A stretch of DNA of 64,000 bases from Macrotrachela quadricornifera (GCA_022393335.1 JAJEKB010021090.1:1123605-1187604); one strand, 5' to 3'; shown: positions 31,041 to 42,866, numbered from the stretch's first letter. The notes: generated from the letters alone by a model not told the origin. Program-made: numbers and translations.

Positions 31041-31925
31041 TACTAATCCAAATAAGTCTTGAATGAAGTATGTTTAGATGATTCATAGGAAGATAGAGAC
31101 AGCACTAAAACATAGATCTTAAAAATTACAGATACTGCAACGAAATAGTCAGAAGTAGTTATGAGGTACACTCTTTGATAGATCTCAAAAAGTTGCACGT
31201 ACTACTCCTGAGATAACCGTCGAAAAGTTACTAACGGTATGCTCAAATTGTCCTCGAAAAGTAACTAATGATACGGTGAAGTAGCCGTCAAAAATTTAAC
31301 AATAGTACTGTTAAGGATGCGTTAAAAAATTACAGAACCTTTTCGTTCGCTACTCATTCACCGTTTTGTTTTGCCAGTGAGGGCTATATATATACTAGTG
31401 AATTCATGAAAATTTATCATTATATAGAACATGTTTTAAGATTAAGTATTTGTACGAATGTCTTGTTATATTGTAGAAGACATCCTGCATATCCGAATGC
31501 ACATAACCAAGTAAGGACTTTTTTTGATAATCTAGTATCCTAATTAATTAATTAATTGTATATAGTTTTAGGTTCGGTGACAACACTACCGAGCCTAATA
31601 TTTTCCGAAATCCTACAAATTAATCAGTAAGTTTGTTGTATCCAAATAAATGAACTTCTTTTCTGTTACAGATTGACTTCAGTATGGGACTCGCGGATAT
31701 ATTTATCATCTAATCCAAATAAAATCGTGTTTTATTTCAAAAGCATCTTTGTATCCAATTATGGGTAAGTTTTACTGTAGAAAATAAACATACTCATTTT
31801 CTCTTTTTAGGTCAACCCACATATGAACTGTATGGATAAGTTTATTTTATTATATAAAATTAATTCACTTACTCTTTATTGTAGACTAATTCGAGAAACT
31901 ACTTGACGATTAAGTATTATTTTTA
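31041..31925. other. intergenic, nothing recognised
   Basis: AT-rich, including a TTAATTAATTAATTAA run near 31540. No gene or element end supported. Confidence 0.45.
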
Positions 31926-32124
31926 ACTGACGAGGAAAGCTCCAGAAGTATTCAAGCAATTTAGTCTCTGTCTTGCATCTGTAAGTCGATCTGATTTAGA
32001 TATGAAAAGCTAAATAGAATTCGTGCAAATTTGCACTTAGCTTTTGATACCTAAATCAGATCGACTTGCAGATGCAAGGCAGAGATTAAATTGCTTGAAT
32101 ACCTCTGGAGCTTCCCTCGTCAGT
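31926..32124. mobile_element. 199-bp palindromic MITE
   Basis: Ends ACTGACGAGGAAAGCTCC and near-complement GGAGCTTCCCTCGTCAGT, flanked by TA (31924-31925, 32125-32126). Arms are complementary throughout, with the centre near 32025. Confidence 0.8.
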
Positions 32125-32126
32125 TA

Positions 32127-32415
32127 TTGGGTCGGTAACAAAAAAAAGGTTCAGTGGCAATGAGCACGCACTAAACCTTTTTTTCCGTTGGTGTGAAAGG
32201 TTTAGTACGAAAGCCTCCGTACAGAACCTCGTTTGGAATTTTTTGAAAAGGTTTAGTACGAAACCCTCCTCACGGAACCTTTTATTGCAAGTGTCCAGAA
32301 TTGGTTTTATACGAAACCTGCTTTTTACGAAACCAATAAAGGATCTTCCCGTGTGTCGAGGGGAAGATCCTTTTTTGGTTCGGTAAAATTCCTTTTTTTT
32401 TAGAGTATGTAGTAG
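32127..32415. repeat. GGTTTAGTACGAAACC repeat, relative of the 51-bp hairpin element
   Basis: Contains GGTTTAGTACGAAA-CC-type hairpins at about 32208 and 32250, the word TACGAAACC twice more, a 14-bp GGATCTTCCCCTCG-type inverted pair near 32340-32375, and an end GGTTCGGTAAAATTCC-T9-AGAGT that resembles the terminus of the element at 29722. Probably a short or partial member of the same family. Confidence 0.6.
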
Positions 32416-32450
32416 ACAATGGAAAAACAAATTTTTAAAATGAGCACATC

Positions 32451-32950
32451 ATGAAGCCCCAAGTTGTATTAGATCACAACGAAAGAAGACAAGGCACTTA
32501 TTTATCTGATCAACTATCATCTTACTACACGTGTCTCAGGAAGTCAATAAAATGGTACCGTAAAGTGGCATTTGAGTTAGTTTTTGGGACAGCAGTAGTA
32601 AATAGCTATTTGATATACAAGGAAAACTACGCGGACAATAGAGTGACCATTCTGCAGTTTCGTGAAAGTTTTGGTCGGTCTTTACTGCTTGGCACGCTAA
32701 TCAAGAAGCTGAAACCTGATCCAAGATAACAATCTGCAAGCCATTCGAAGCCCAAACTCGCTGATCACAAGCTCGAAGAAAAAGAAGGATCTACGCGCAA
32801 TGTCGGCATACGATGTACTGGCTGCTAGGCAAAGGGAAGGGCACAACAGCCAAGAGAAGCAAGCTTTGCGACATCAAAAAAAGTAAAAACTTTCTGTTCT
32901 GATTGTGATAATCTTTTTTTGTCTTGAGTGTTTCAATGATAAGCACTATG
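32451..32950 (+). pseudogene. piggyBac transposase C-terminal fossil
   Basis: The frame 32451-32729 (92 aa) matches the end of the piggyBac transposase core (DLSDQ-like YLSDQLSSYYT, KSIKWYRKVAFEL, GTAVVNSYLIYKENY). After the TAA the same frame continues readably through a cysteine-rich domain (RCTGC...KTFCSDC), interrupted by a TAG, and a final CLECF piece lies in another frame after a T-run. The N-terminal two-thirds is absent, so this is a decayed remnant. Confidence 0.8.
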
Positions 32951-34500
32951 CTATGGAGTAAAGGACTCAAATAAAGTACCAAAGACATCACAGTTAACTC
33001 CTTATGTTTAACTTTCTCGTTAAAATATAGCGTAGCCTACCGGTGGGCCACATCGTGGCAAATGTGTTAAAATCCATAAAACTATTCTCTCAATAGCGAG
33101 ATCTTAAATTGAGTAAAATTTTACAATCACTTGATTGAGAAACTCTGTTTGCAACTTATTATGTAATGTCATTAATATGTAAAAATTCAATTATAAGACT
33201 TATAAATAAGAAAATAGGTTCGATGCTTTTTTCTTAGACTACATTATAAAAATTTGATATTTTGGGGATATATCTAACTCGACTAAACCTACTTACTGGT
33301 AAAGAATATGGATCATCGCGCGTTTTACAAATACCCTAGACTTTACTATCTGATCGTTTGATTACTGTGCCATCAATGTAAAAGGACAAAAATGTGTGCA
33401 TCATTCAATCTTCATCATACATAAAAGATCTGTGCATTAAGAGTATGAATAAATAGCTATGATCAGTTTTAAAATGAATGACTATATTCATGGTGGAACA
33501 TCTGCCATAAGCATACCCATTATTTTCTATAACAGATAAATAATCGGATAATTTGAGAGAATGATTGAAATTGATATACGCAGGGTGGATCAAAAATCAG
33601 ATTAACGACAAACAATTGAGCATCTTGCCGTAACGGCTCGACCAGACAAACTGCTTTTTTTTGTCAGGAATCAACGTATGTTCATAATGTATGTCATTCA
33701 TATAGACAAATTCAGAGAAATGCTGATCTTTAATATTATTTTCTTGGCTATTGGACAAAAACAATGCACGACAGAAAAGAAATATTGATGTACTGTGCAT
33801 TTCCACAAATACATTAATAACGGTTGCAATCACTGTATAATTGATGAAAAATCGTTGAAAAACGATCATAGATCTTTTTTTTCGACTGATCATTAAGGAT
33901 CGGAAATTTCATGGACATATGGTTTATGAAACAGGATGGTACTAATTGTGCACTGAGAGTCCCAACAAATTACTAATAATATCTTTAGATAACCTTCAAT
34001 TAAAGTGAAAGAAGAAATGCTCACATTCATGAATGCTCATAGGAGTGTGAACGTAAACTCTGTATCCATACCCTTATGCCTTCAACATTTATGAATGTTC
34101 CGAAACAGAATATAGAATGATAGAAAGAATAGAAATATGCTCATATAAGCAGTGATCCTTTTTTTACACAGATTTGGACATGACCGTTGCTTTTGCTTAG
34201 GTTAAATTCAATAAAAATCAGTATAAACAATTGTAAGATGAATTTAACAGTATTAAAATCTGACGAAATTGAGAGTTATATCAGTGCAAGCTAAACACAT
34301 TCTCACGTTTCATAATCATCCCTATTTTTCTTATCTAATGAAAACTATTGATTCTCTTCTCCTCATGCAGTATGCAATGAAATAGATAACCTTTTTGTTC
34401 GAAATATCGTTACTACAAACATCATTTTATAATCAATTTTATATAAAGGACTATTCTATTCTGCTTCTTATATTTCATATTAAAGTGAATAGTGATCAAA
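32951..34500. other. intergenic; promoter region of the antistasin/NHL gene
   Basis: No coding region supported; minus-strand frames at 33405-33893 are weak. A TATATAAAGG box near 34440 lies about 55 bp before the next ATG and is a plausible TATA element. Confidence 0.5.
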
Positions 34501-36873
34501 ATGCATCTAACTCTATCAATACTTGTCGTCGTGATCTTATCCTTCTTTGGCACTGAAGGTAAGAATAAATGCAAGGATCATCTTTTTTCGAGATGTGGTG
34601 GAACTATTCTCTAACTAGAAGATATTCTCAACAAATTGAATTATTTGAAATTTCACAATGTTAAGGAACTAATCTTTGTGGGAATGTTTTTTGTAACGAT
34701 TTATTCCTTCTAGACTCTAATTTAGCTTAGCAAATATAAATAAGTATTCGATTTGATTGAAATCTAAGGATCATATTACAAAAAGAAAACATACTTCCAA
34801 AATAAAGACTAATGAGAATTTTCAAAATATGTGTAAAAATCCTTCGATTGTTATCGTTATGCAGGTGTTGAAAACCAATTGAATAGTAAAACTGAAAAAT
34901 CGTGCCCGCCTGTTAAATGTCCCGATGGAAAAGCGAAAAAATGTGTCTATGGCTATGAGAAGAAAGACGGATGTGAAATATGCAAATGTGAAGATCCGTG
35001 CAAACCTCACATCAAGGTATAATAAATACTTTTTTTGAATATATGTGTTTTAGCATTACTCTAATAGATATTTTTATATGGTACAAAACAATGCCATTTC
35101 TTTAACAAGAAGAATGATGGAACATTTACAGTTCGGTGCGATAATCCATTGCAGAAAAGAAAGTCAAATGCAAACAACAAGAATAAGAACGGAAAAGACA
35201 AACAACATTCAAAAAGTACGTTGAGTATTTATTATAGTAGCTAATTTCGTCAAAGTTTTCTACATGTTTTATACACTTCACAATTGTTAAAAATGAAAAT
35301 AGAGAATTTATTTAGTTCGATAATACTTATTCAGACACAAAAACCAATGAAATATCGATTGTATTAATCAGCATGAATATCTTTGAAATAGAACAATGTT
35401 AAATATTTACTAAAACTAATGGTGTAACTAGAAATAATAATCGATCTCAGTAGTCATTATGAAAATGTTTTGACGAATTACTTCAGTGAATATTAAGTTC
35501 CATCATGTAAATATCTATTTTTTTTCCAGTAGAGAAATATAATTATAATATTCCTCTTTATAAATCACATCGGGCAGAATGAGTCATTCTTGGTCTGATG
35601 TGAGCCATCAAAAAAGTGACGTGATTTCGAAAAATAAACGTTGAAAATGAAATATTTCTTTTTTTTGGATAAAACTAAATTGAATTCTTCTACTCAAGAT
35701 ATTTTTCCAGAAACTTTTGAAAATTCCTTTGTGTTTTCAAACTGTTAAAGACAACAACTTGAAAAGTCGATTTTTGTTCTTCATTACGCACTTTTCAGAT
35801 CAAATTTTAATATAATTATAAATAATTTTTCAAATAAAATTGACTCTCTATTTTAAAAAACAAACTAATAAAAGAAAATTCCCTCATTCTAATCTAATCA
35901 ATGCTATATTTGTTTTATTTCAGTAATACCAATGAGAGCACCCGCTATTAATATTCCATTGAATGCTAGATGGATAGAAAATGGCACGACTGTAGCTGGA
36001 GGAAATGGACTAGGCAATAGAATTGATCAATTATATAAACCACAGGGTTTATATGTTGATGATGATGAAACAATTTATATCGCTGATCTATGGAATTATC
36101 GTATTGTTGAGTGGAAATCTGGTGCAAAGAATGGAAAAATAGTTGCAGGTGGAAATGGAAGAGGAACTGGTACTAATCAATTACAAGATCCAACAGACGT
36201 TATTGTTGACAAACAAAGAGATTCTCTCATTATATGTGATGGAGGAAATGAAAGAGTAGTTCGATGGTCGCGTCGAAATGGTACAACTGATGGAGAAATA
36301 GTCATTTCAAACATTGATTGTCGGGGTTTGACAATGGACGAAAATGGTTACCTTTATGTTACTGATTCGGAAAAAGATGAAGTCAGACGATATAAAATTA
36401 ATGATGGAGATAGGAAAGGAATAGTTGTTGCAGGTGGTTATGAAGAAGGAAATAGTCTCGATGAACTCAACAATCCGAGTTATGTATTTGTTGATCAAGA
36501 TCATTCAGTATATGTATCTGATTTTGAAAATGATCGTGTTATGAAATGGAAAAAAAATGCAAAAGAAGGTATTCGCGTAGCTGGTGGAAATGACGAAGGA
36601 TCTAGACTTACACAGATTTGGCAATCTCAAGGAATTGTTGTCGATAATATGGATACTGTTTATGTAGCTGATTGGGAAAATCATCGAGTAATGCGTTGGA
36701 TTAAAGGAAGTAAACGGGGTATTCGGATTGCTGGAGGAAACGGTTCAGGAAACAAGTCAAATCAATTATATTATCCAATTGGATTGTCATTCGATCGATA
36801 TGGAAATCTATATGTCTCGGATTCATGGAATCATCGAGTACAAAAATTTAATATTGAACAAACAAATAATTAA
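34501..36873 (+). CDS. secreted antistasin-like / NHL-repeat protein, four exons
   Basis: Exons 34501-34558, 34865-35016, 35068-35215 and 35924-36873 join in frame with GT-AG introns to a 435-aa product. Exon 1 is a signal peptide. Exon 2 encodes a six-cysteine antistasin-type module (CPPVKCPDG...CVYGY...DGCEICKC), a fold known from leech protease inhibitors. Exon 3 adds two cysteines and a Lys/Asn-rich linker. Exon 4 carries five to six NHL repeats (VAGGNG-x-G-x-N-Q-L, then YVAD..NHRV.RW), a beta-propeller. Each exon boundary phase agrees (1, 0, 1). The third intron is 708 bp, much longer than the second (51 bp). Likely an extracellular binding protein; enzymatic peptidyl-lyase residues were not sought. 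The pairing of antistasin and NHL domains is unusual. Confidence 0.8.
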
Positions 36874-37890
36874 TTAATCACTTTTATTTATGTCATTCAA
36901 AATCATTTCGATTGAACTAATATTCCACTCCGCCTCTTTTTTTAGAATAAAATCGAGATTTCGATAATATCGATCGATTTCCATCAATCAATAACATAAC
37001 AATAATGAAAATTACCCTGAAGACACCTTATAACAACGAAATAGGCACACATTCGAATATGAAAACATTTTTTTGACATAGATTCGAAACAAATAAACCA
37101 AAAATCCAAGATTTTTTAGAGTTGAATTTTATAAGTTCATTCAAATAGGTTTTGATCTTATTAACAATTATGTATAAATCTTGAGGATACCATCAAGGCA
37201 GATTCTATCATGAACTTAAACATGCATTTCAATAATTAAAATTCAACTATTTCGACATTTTCTTCTTCCTTGCCTGAAAAGATCAACTTAATAATATTAC
37301 GACTAGAATTTAACTGAACAATTAAATAATATGAATAAGCAATAACAAATTTTAGCGGAAATAAATTAGTCTAAGCACTAAATATATTGACTGAGTAATA
37401 GATATAATAATTGGATAATAATCAAACTGACTAAACAATAGTTTTTTTTAAAGCAAAGGTAAATGTTATGTAACAAGGAACAATATGGACTATATTTGTC
37501 TTTCTTTTCTTTTATCTATCGGAGTGTTTTCAACCGTTGTCATCTCTTTCTGTTTATTTCAGAGTTTTTCTTCACACTTCATGGTAATTTCCAAATTCTT
37601 TTGAATTTTTCTCTCTCATTTGTTCACTGTATTGAATAGTGAATATTTATAAAATAAGAGAGAAATTTATACTTTGCCAGTGAGATCGACTTAACCATTA
37701 ACGTATACATAACTTATACAAATGGCCCAATTGCAATGCGTAGCACAGTGTATTTATGATGATAAAAGTAACAATGATATGGAACTGGGTTCTTCCAATT
37801 GACCAATAAACTCCCAGGAGATTCAATTCGACCTATAGATTCGATTGGATTCGACTACCGATGAATTTCCTGAGCTACAATAACAGATAA
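36874..37890. other. intergenic; left target duplication of the LINE
   Basis: AT-rich, no gene. The last 14 bases (37877-37890, ACAATAACAGATAA) are the left copy of the target duplication of the following retrotransposon. Confidence 0.6.
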
Positions 37891-38017
37891 CTCCACCATG
37901 GGGATCACAATCCAGTGATTTCTGTGCCGGTCGCAAGTCCGGAAAAAGGAGGAGCGTTAAACGGAAGGGGTGCAGATACCGCCGTTTGTGAAAAAGAAAA
38001 GACGGCAGAAACCAACT

Positions 38018-41000
38018 ATGAACGGTCAACGTGAAAAACCATACCGGCTCGGACGTCGCCCGGGTGAACAAGGTCCGCGTCCTCTGTCGTGGAACCAGGA
38101 CAGAGTCGAAAAATTGGCTACTGGAACAACCAATCAAACAATCAATCAGGCAACAACAACAGCATCAACATCATCAATACCAACGATAAAACATCAGCTA
38201 CAAACACAGACAACAACGACAACAGCGAACAGGCATGTATCAAACAAATTAAAATTGACGAAACATATTTTCACTGTAGGTACCTGGAACGTTCGAACAT
38301 TATGGGCAACTGGTAAATTAGAACTACTAAGAAACGAAATGAAGCGCTACAGATATGATGTTATCGGCATTTCAGAGGTGCGTTGGACAGGAAAAGGTGA
38401 AACAACAAATGGTGATTTTATTTGGTCAGGTGAAAGCAATACACATACAAAAGGCGTGGGAATGTTACTAAGCGTAAAAGCTCGTAAAGCACTTTTGAGC
38501 TACAATCCAATTAATTCAAGATTAATTTCGGCACGATTTACAGCAACACCACTCAACTTAACAATAATCAACGTATATGCACCAACATCGGAAGCGTCAA
38601 TGGAAGACATTGAAACATTCTACGACAATCTGGAAGAAGTGGTGGCGAATACTCCAAAAAAAGATATACTCATTGTTATTGGTGATTGGAATGCAAAGGT
38701 CGGTGATAACAATACTGGATGGAAATCTGTCATGGGTAAATATGGCTATGGAACAAGAAATGAACGTGGTGAACAGTTATTGGAATTTGCAATATCTCAC
38801 AATCTATTTATTTGCAACACAGCATTTCAACAAAAACCAAACCGCAAATGGACGTGGGAATCACCAGATGGCATACACAAGAACATGATCGACCTGATTC
38901 TCATACAAAATCGCTGGAAAACATCCGTCATCAACTGTAGAACTTTCCAAGGAGCTGATATTAGCTCCGACCATTCCTTAGTTTTATGTAATATCAAACT
39001 AAAATTGAAAAACCTAGCAAACAAACCAAAACAGACTCTACGACACGACACCAACCAACTCAAAGATCAAGCAACAAGAAACAGTTTTCAAACACAACTG
39101 GAACACCAGCTCAATAACCTCCACATCAACTGCAATATAAATGAACATGCTTTACAGATTGAACAAGCAATTGAACAAGCAATAAAAGCAACTACAATTA
39201 CACAAACAACATCAAAGAAACCGTGGATCTCTCAACAAACATTGATCCTAGCAGATCAAAAACGAAAAGCAAAACAAACTAAACACATCTCATCGACCAA
39301 CAACGAAAGATACAAAAATCTTTGCAGTCAAGTGAAGAAATCGGCAAGAATGGACAAGAACAATTGGATTCAAGAACAATGTGAAGAAATTCAAATGGGG
39401 TTGACAGTAGGGCACAACAAACAAGCGTACCAATTAGTGAAATTATTGAAAAAGAAGTTTTCACCAAAACTGACTATTATCAAAAACAAAGATGGCACAG
39501 TATCACAATCCAAAATAGATGTATTACAAAGTTGGACACAATATTGTAGTGAACTGTATCAAGATAAATGTGGCAGTGGTGAAAACAAAATAGTAGAAGA
39601 TCTGAGCAAGATATGTCCTCCAATCAACGACGTAACAAATGGAATATTATACAGTGAGGTGGAAAACGCAATAAACAAATTGAAGAAAAATAAAAGTCCT
39701 GGTGTTGATGGCATCACGGCTGAGATGCTTCAAGCTGGTGGAGAAAAATTGAAACACAAGATTCACGAATTATGCAACAGAGCATGGGACGAGGAAACGA
39801 TTCCTGAACGTTGGGGACGGTCAATTCTGATACCGATCCCCAAGAAAGGAGACCTCAGTCAATGCTCAAACTACCGAACCATTTCTCTCATTAATCATAC
39901 AGGAAAGGTTCTGCTTATGGTGCTACTGAACAGACTAAAACAACATTTGGATCCATACATGGCGGAAGAACAGGCGGGGTTCAGAAAGGATCGGAGCACA
40001 GTTCAGCAAATTTTGATTCTCAGGCTTCTGGCTGAAAAAGCAAAACGGAATGGAAAGAAAATCTACAATTGTTTTATAGATTTCCAAAAAGCTTTTGATA
40101 CAATCAAACACAAAATTATATGGGTGGTGCTCAAATCGTACGGTGTGGATAACAAGATGGTAACATTACTTCAACAGATTTATGGACAATCTCGTTCAGC
40201 AGTTCGAATAGGAATGGATCTTGGTGAATGGTTCCAATCAAGCGTTGGAACCAGACAAGGCGATCCCTTGTCACCACTTCTGTTTATTACTTATTTAGAA
40301 AGAATAATGGACCAAATATCTTCAAACAATCTTGGATTCAATATCGGTGGAATCGTGATCAACAATCTAAGATTTGCGGACGACATTGATCTTCTCAGCG
40401 ATAACCACTTCTCACTTCAAGAACATATCGAGCAGCTCACAGAAAGAGCAGAAGAAGCGGGACTTATGGTAAACATCAAGAAAACAAAAACTATGGTGTT
40501 CGGTGATAAAAATATTGATCAACAAATGGTACTCAATGGTGAACATATTGAAAATGTTGAGGAGTTCGAGTATTTGGGAAGTCTTATAACCTGGGATAAC
40601 AACTGCTCGAGAGAAATAAGAAGACGAATCAATAAAGCAACTGGTGCAATGGCAAGTCTGAAGCATATATGGAACACGAAGAAGCTGAAAGTTGAAAACA
40701 AAATAAAACTTTTAACTACTTGCGTCTTCAGTGTCTTACTATATGCATCAGAAACATGGACACTAAAGGAAGCTGACAAACAGAAATTATTGGCATTCGA
40801 AATGAGGTGTTATCGAAGAATACTCAAAATCCATTGGAAAGACATGGTACGAAACGTCGATATAAGAAAACAACTCGGTGCTTATGAAACAATAATGGAC
40901 GTTATCAAAAAACGTAAGCTAAGATTTTTTGGACACATTTGCAGAATGGACAACGACAGACTCCTGAAACACGTGGTATTTTCTAGAATAAACGGAAAGT

Positions 41001-41146
41001 CCAGAAGAGGACGACCATGCAGAGAATGGTTAGACGATATTACAGACTGGTGCGAATACAGCTTGCAAGACTTGGTTCACCTTGCGCAGAGCAGGTACCA
41101 ATGGAAAAAGCTTATCCAAACCGTTGTTGGCCCCAACGGGCGATAA
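38018..41146 (+). CDS. apurinic endonuclease-reverse transcriptase of an RTE-type LINE
   Basis: The frame is open from 37970 but begins there with GTG; the first ATG is 38018, giving 1,042 aa. An N-terminal Gln/Thr/Asn-rich stretch is followed by an APE-type endonuclease at about residues 87-340 (GTWNVRTL, SEVRWTGKGE, NVYAPTSEAS, GDWNAKVGD, SDHSLV). The reverse transcriptase follows at about 540-800 (GVDGITAEMLQAGG, EEQAGFRKDRST, FIDFQKAFDTI, GTRQGDPLSPLLF and FADD). The C-terminal part has LLYASETWTL and RRRGRP-type motifs common in RTE proteins. It nicks target DNA and reverse-transcribes the element RNA in place. No stops or frameshifts. Confidence 0.92.
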   Translation: MNGQREKPYRLGRRPGEQGPRPLSWNQDRVEKLATGTTNQTINQATTTASTSSIPTIKHQLQTQTTTTTANRHVSNKLKLTKHIFTVGTWNVRTLWATGKLELLRNEMKRYRYDVIGISEVRWTGKGETTNGDFIWSGESNTHTKGVGMLLSVKARKALLSYNPINSRLISARFTATPLNLTIINVYAPTSEASMEDIETFYDNLEEVVANTPKKDILIVIGDWNAKVGDNNTGWKSVMGKYGYGTRNERGEQLLEFAISHNLFICNTAFQQKPNRKWTWESPDGIHKNMIDLILIQNRWKTSVINCRTFQGADISSDHSLVLCNIKLKLKNLANKPKQTLRHDTNQLKDQATRNSFQTQLEHQLNNLHINCNINEHALQIEQAIEQAIKATTITQTTSKKPWISQQTLILADQKRKAKQTKHISSTNNERYKNLCSQVKKSARMDKNNWIQEQCEEIQMGLTVGHNKQAYQLVKLLKKKFSPKLTIIKNKDGTVSQSKIDVLQSWTQYCSELYQDKCGSGENKIVEDLSKICPPINDVTNGILYSEVENAINKLKKNKSPGVDGITAEMLQAGGEKLKHKIHELCNRAWDEETIPERWGRSILIPIPKKGDLSQCSNYRTISLINHTGKVLLMVLLNRLKQHLDPYMAEEQAGFRKDRSTVQQILILRLLAEKAKRNGKKIYNCFIDFQKAFDTIKHKIIWVVLKSYGVDNKMVTLLQQIYGQSRSAVRIGMDLGEWFQSSVGTRQGDPLSPLLFITYLERIMDQISSNNLGFNIGGIVINNLRFADDIDLLSDNHFSLQEHIEQLTERAEEAGLMVNIKKTKTMVFGDKNIDQQMVLNGEHIENVEEFEYLGSLITWDNNCSREIRRRINKATGAMASLKHIWNTKKLKVENKIKLLTTCVFSVLLYASETWTLKEADKQKLLAFEMRCYRRILKIHWKDMVRNVDIRKQLGAYETIMDVIKKRKLRFFGHICRMDNDRLLKHVVFSRINGKSRRGRPCREWLDDITDWCEYSLQDLVHLAQSRYQWKKLIQTVVGPNGR

Positions 41147-41155
41147 GCCTATGGG

Positions 41156-41199
41156 ATATCAAGATCAAGATCAAGATCAAGATCAAGATCAAGATCAAG
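41156..41199 (+). repeat. (ATCAAG)n 3' tail of the LINE
   Basis: About seven hexamers, ending directly at the right target duplication. Such short-repeat tails arise during RTE retrotransposition. Confidence 0.85.
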
Positions 41200-41213
41200 A
41201 CAATAACAGATAA

Positions 41214-42112
41214 AGAAGTAATACGACACAAGACCTGTACGTTCAATTTATTTGACAGATGCAAGTTCATTTATTTCAAAATCGAGCGCTATTCTGAATT
41301 AGATGTTTAATGAGATAAAATAAAGATATTTGTCATCTATTAATCTTATATTCGTAAATAATAAATCATTTATTATATTCTATCGAGAAATGTTTATCGC
41401 GGCGCGACAGATTCTTAATCGCGATAGACATTTCTGATTCTATCTAAGATATACTTGGAAATAAAGTAATACTTAATTCAATATTTTTATTATCATTCAT
41501 TTGAATTATTTAATATTTATTGATCGAAATTGTTCATATGATTTCAAGACAGTTTTATTGAAAATATTCCTATAGATTAGTTTAACAATAAATATTAATA
41601 TTTATAGTTAAAATTAACAAAGATTCGATTTCTCAACCATTTATATTAAGAGATTAATCAGTCAACTGAAAAAGTTAATGAAAAAATATTTTCAAAGTTA
41701 TATCGAACATAAATATTAACAATTGACTTAAATAATTGAAATACTCAACGAAGTTTAATTACTATTGGGTTTGAATTGATCGGATTATATTATTTTTGAC
41801 ATAATATATTTGTTTATGAATATATATTGAATAAACAATCCTTTTATTTATTTAAATGTTACATAATACAATGATTATGACATATATGTTATTGTTTTCA
41901 TATAAATAAGTATAAATCAAATCTACTAAAACTTGTTAAGTAACTTGAAATGAAGTTTTTGCTGTATCATAGATAGTTGTATGCGGTTTTTTTTACCCAC
42001 ATTCACCGTTACAAATTTGAACTGTTACATTATAAATCCCTGGTAACCATTTTTCACATGTTTCTATTAAATTAAATAAAAAAATGAATATTTAAAGAAA
42101 GAAAAATAAATC
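41214..42112. other. AT-rich intergenic
   Basis: No gene. An imperfect hairpin AGAAATGTTTATCGCG...CGCGATAGACATTTCT lies at 41385-41434. Confidence 0.5.
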
Positions 42113-42439
42113 TTATAAAAGAATAAAACCTTTTAGAGGATTACAATGTGGATCAGGTTGAGCTGTAATAACGAAATTTTCCGTGTATGTATCTGCTTTC
42201 GCAGCTACTAATAAATATCGACCAATAAATGGAATATAATCGAGAGTAGAAATATCAATAGCAAAACCACTAGTACCAATTCCATTCTTAGATTCATAAT
42301 TAACAAATATGTAAAATGAAATTTTTTGTGGAGCAATATTTGGTGAAATTGAAAATTTAGTTATTTTAGCATCACCACCTTTTTTAAATATAATTATATT
42401 AAATTTCATTTTGATAAACATATTAAAAATTAGCAACAA
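42113..42439 (-). CDS. hypothetical protein fragment
   Basis: A 108-codon frame; the first 20 residues are AT-rich noise and coding may begin at a splice acceptor near 42385. The C-terminal half ends AQPDPHCNPLKG, and the frame at 42579-42866 ends with a similar EPNPLCSG, hinting that these are two related exons or genes. No domain recognised. Low support. Confidence 0.3.
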   Translation of the reverse strand: MLLIFNMFIKMKFNIIIFKKGGDAKITKFSISPNIAPQKISFYIFVNYESKNGIGTSGFAIDISTLDYIPFIGRYLLVAAKADTYTENFVITAQPDPHCNPLKGFILL

Positions 42440-42540
42440 ATTAACTGATCAGTATTATATGGTGAATGATCAGTATTTTTTTATGAATGATCAGTTTGAT
42501 ATATTGATCAGTATAAAATTTAGTGCTGAACAATTATTAT
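42440..42540. repeat. four TGATCAGT words
   Basis: The 8-bp word TGATCAGT is repeated four times within about 80 bp of AT-rich sequence between the two hypothetical frames. It contains the palindrome TGATCA. Function unknown. Confidence 0.6.
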
Positions 42541-42578
42541 ATCTGCTTGTTAAATTAACAATTTAAATGTGTATCTGT

Positions 42579-42866
42579 CTAAGTACCACTGCAAAGAGGA
42601 TTGGGTTCGGTATCCCTGAAAATCCCAATTCCCGAATTGAATAATTCATATGCTTTACATCCATCGAGTTTCTTCAGCTTTTCGAATGGAAGAAAGTGTG
42701 AAAAAACTTTAGAGAATACATATCCTTGCTCACCACGAAATTCTCCATCGAGTGATATATAAAAAGTCAAAAAAAATTTTGCTGTAAGCTTGCTTTGGGT
42801 GCACCTCACTTCCATTACTTTTTTTTGCTGTTTAGATTTTTGTTTTTTTTTGGATGCTATTAGCAT
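42579..42866 (-). CDS. hypothetical protein fragment
   Basis: A 95-codon frame with a lysine-rich start and an ending (EPNPLCSG) that echoes the neighbouring frame at 42113. No recognised domain, and no upstream exon could be fixed. Low support. Confidence 0.3.
   Translation of the reverse strand: MLIASKKKQKSKQQKKVMEVRCTQSKLTAKFFLTFYISLDGEFRGEQGYVFSKVFSHFLPFEKLKKLDGCKAYELFNSGIGIFRDTEPNPLCSGT

Larger units (their letters stand above)
37891..41199 (+). mobile_element. RTE-type non-LTR retrotransposon with 14-bp target duplication
   Basis: 3.3 kb bounded by a perfect direct repeat ACAATAACAGATAA at 37877-37890 and 41200-41213. It starts CTCCACCATGGGGATC and ends in a (ATCAAG)n microsatellite tail instead of poly-A, as is usual for RTE elements. 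One long ORF fills most of it. Perfect duplication plus open frame argue for a recent insertion. Confidence 0.9.

Noticed and set aside
41017..41310. 97-codon frame with IKIKIK repeats
   Set aside because: Shifted-frame reading of the LINE's end and its hexamer tail.
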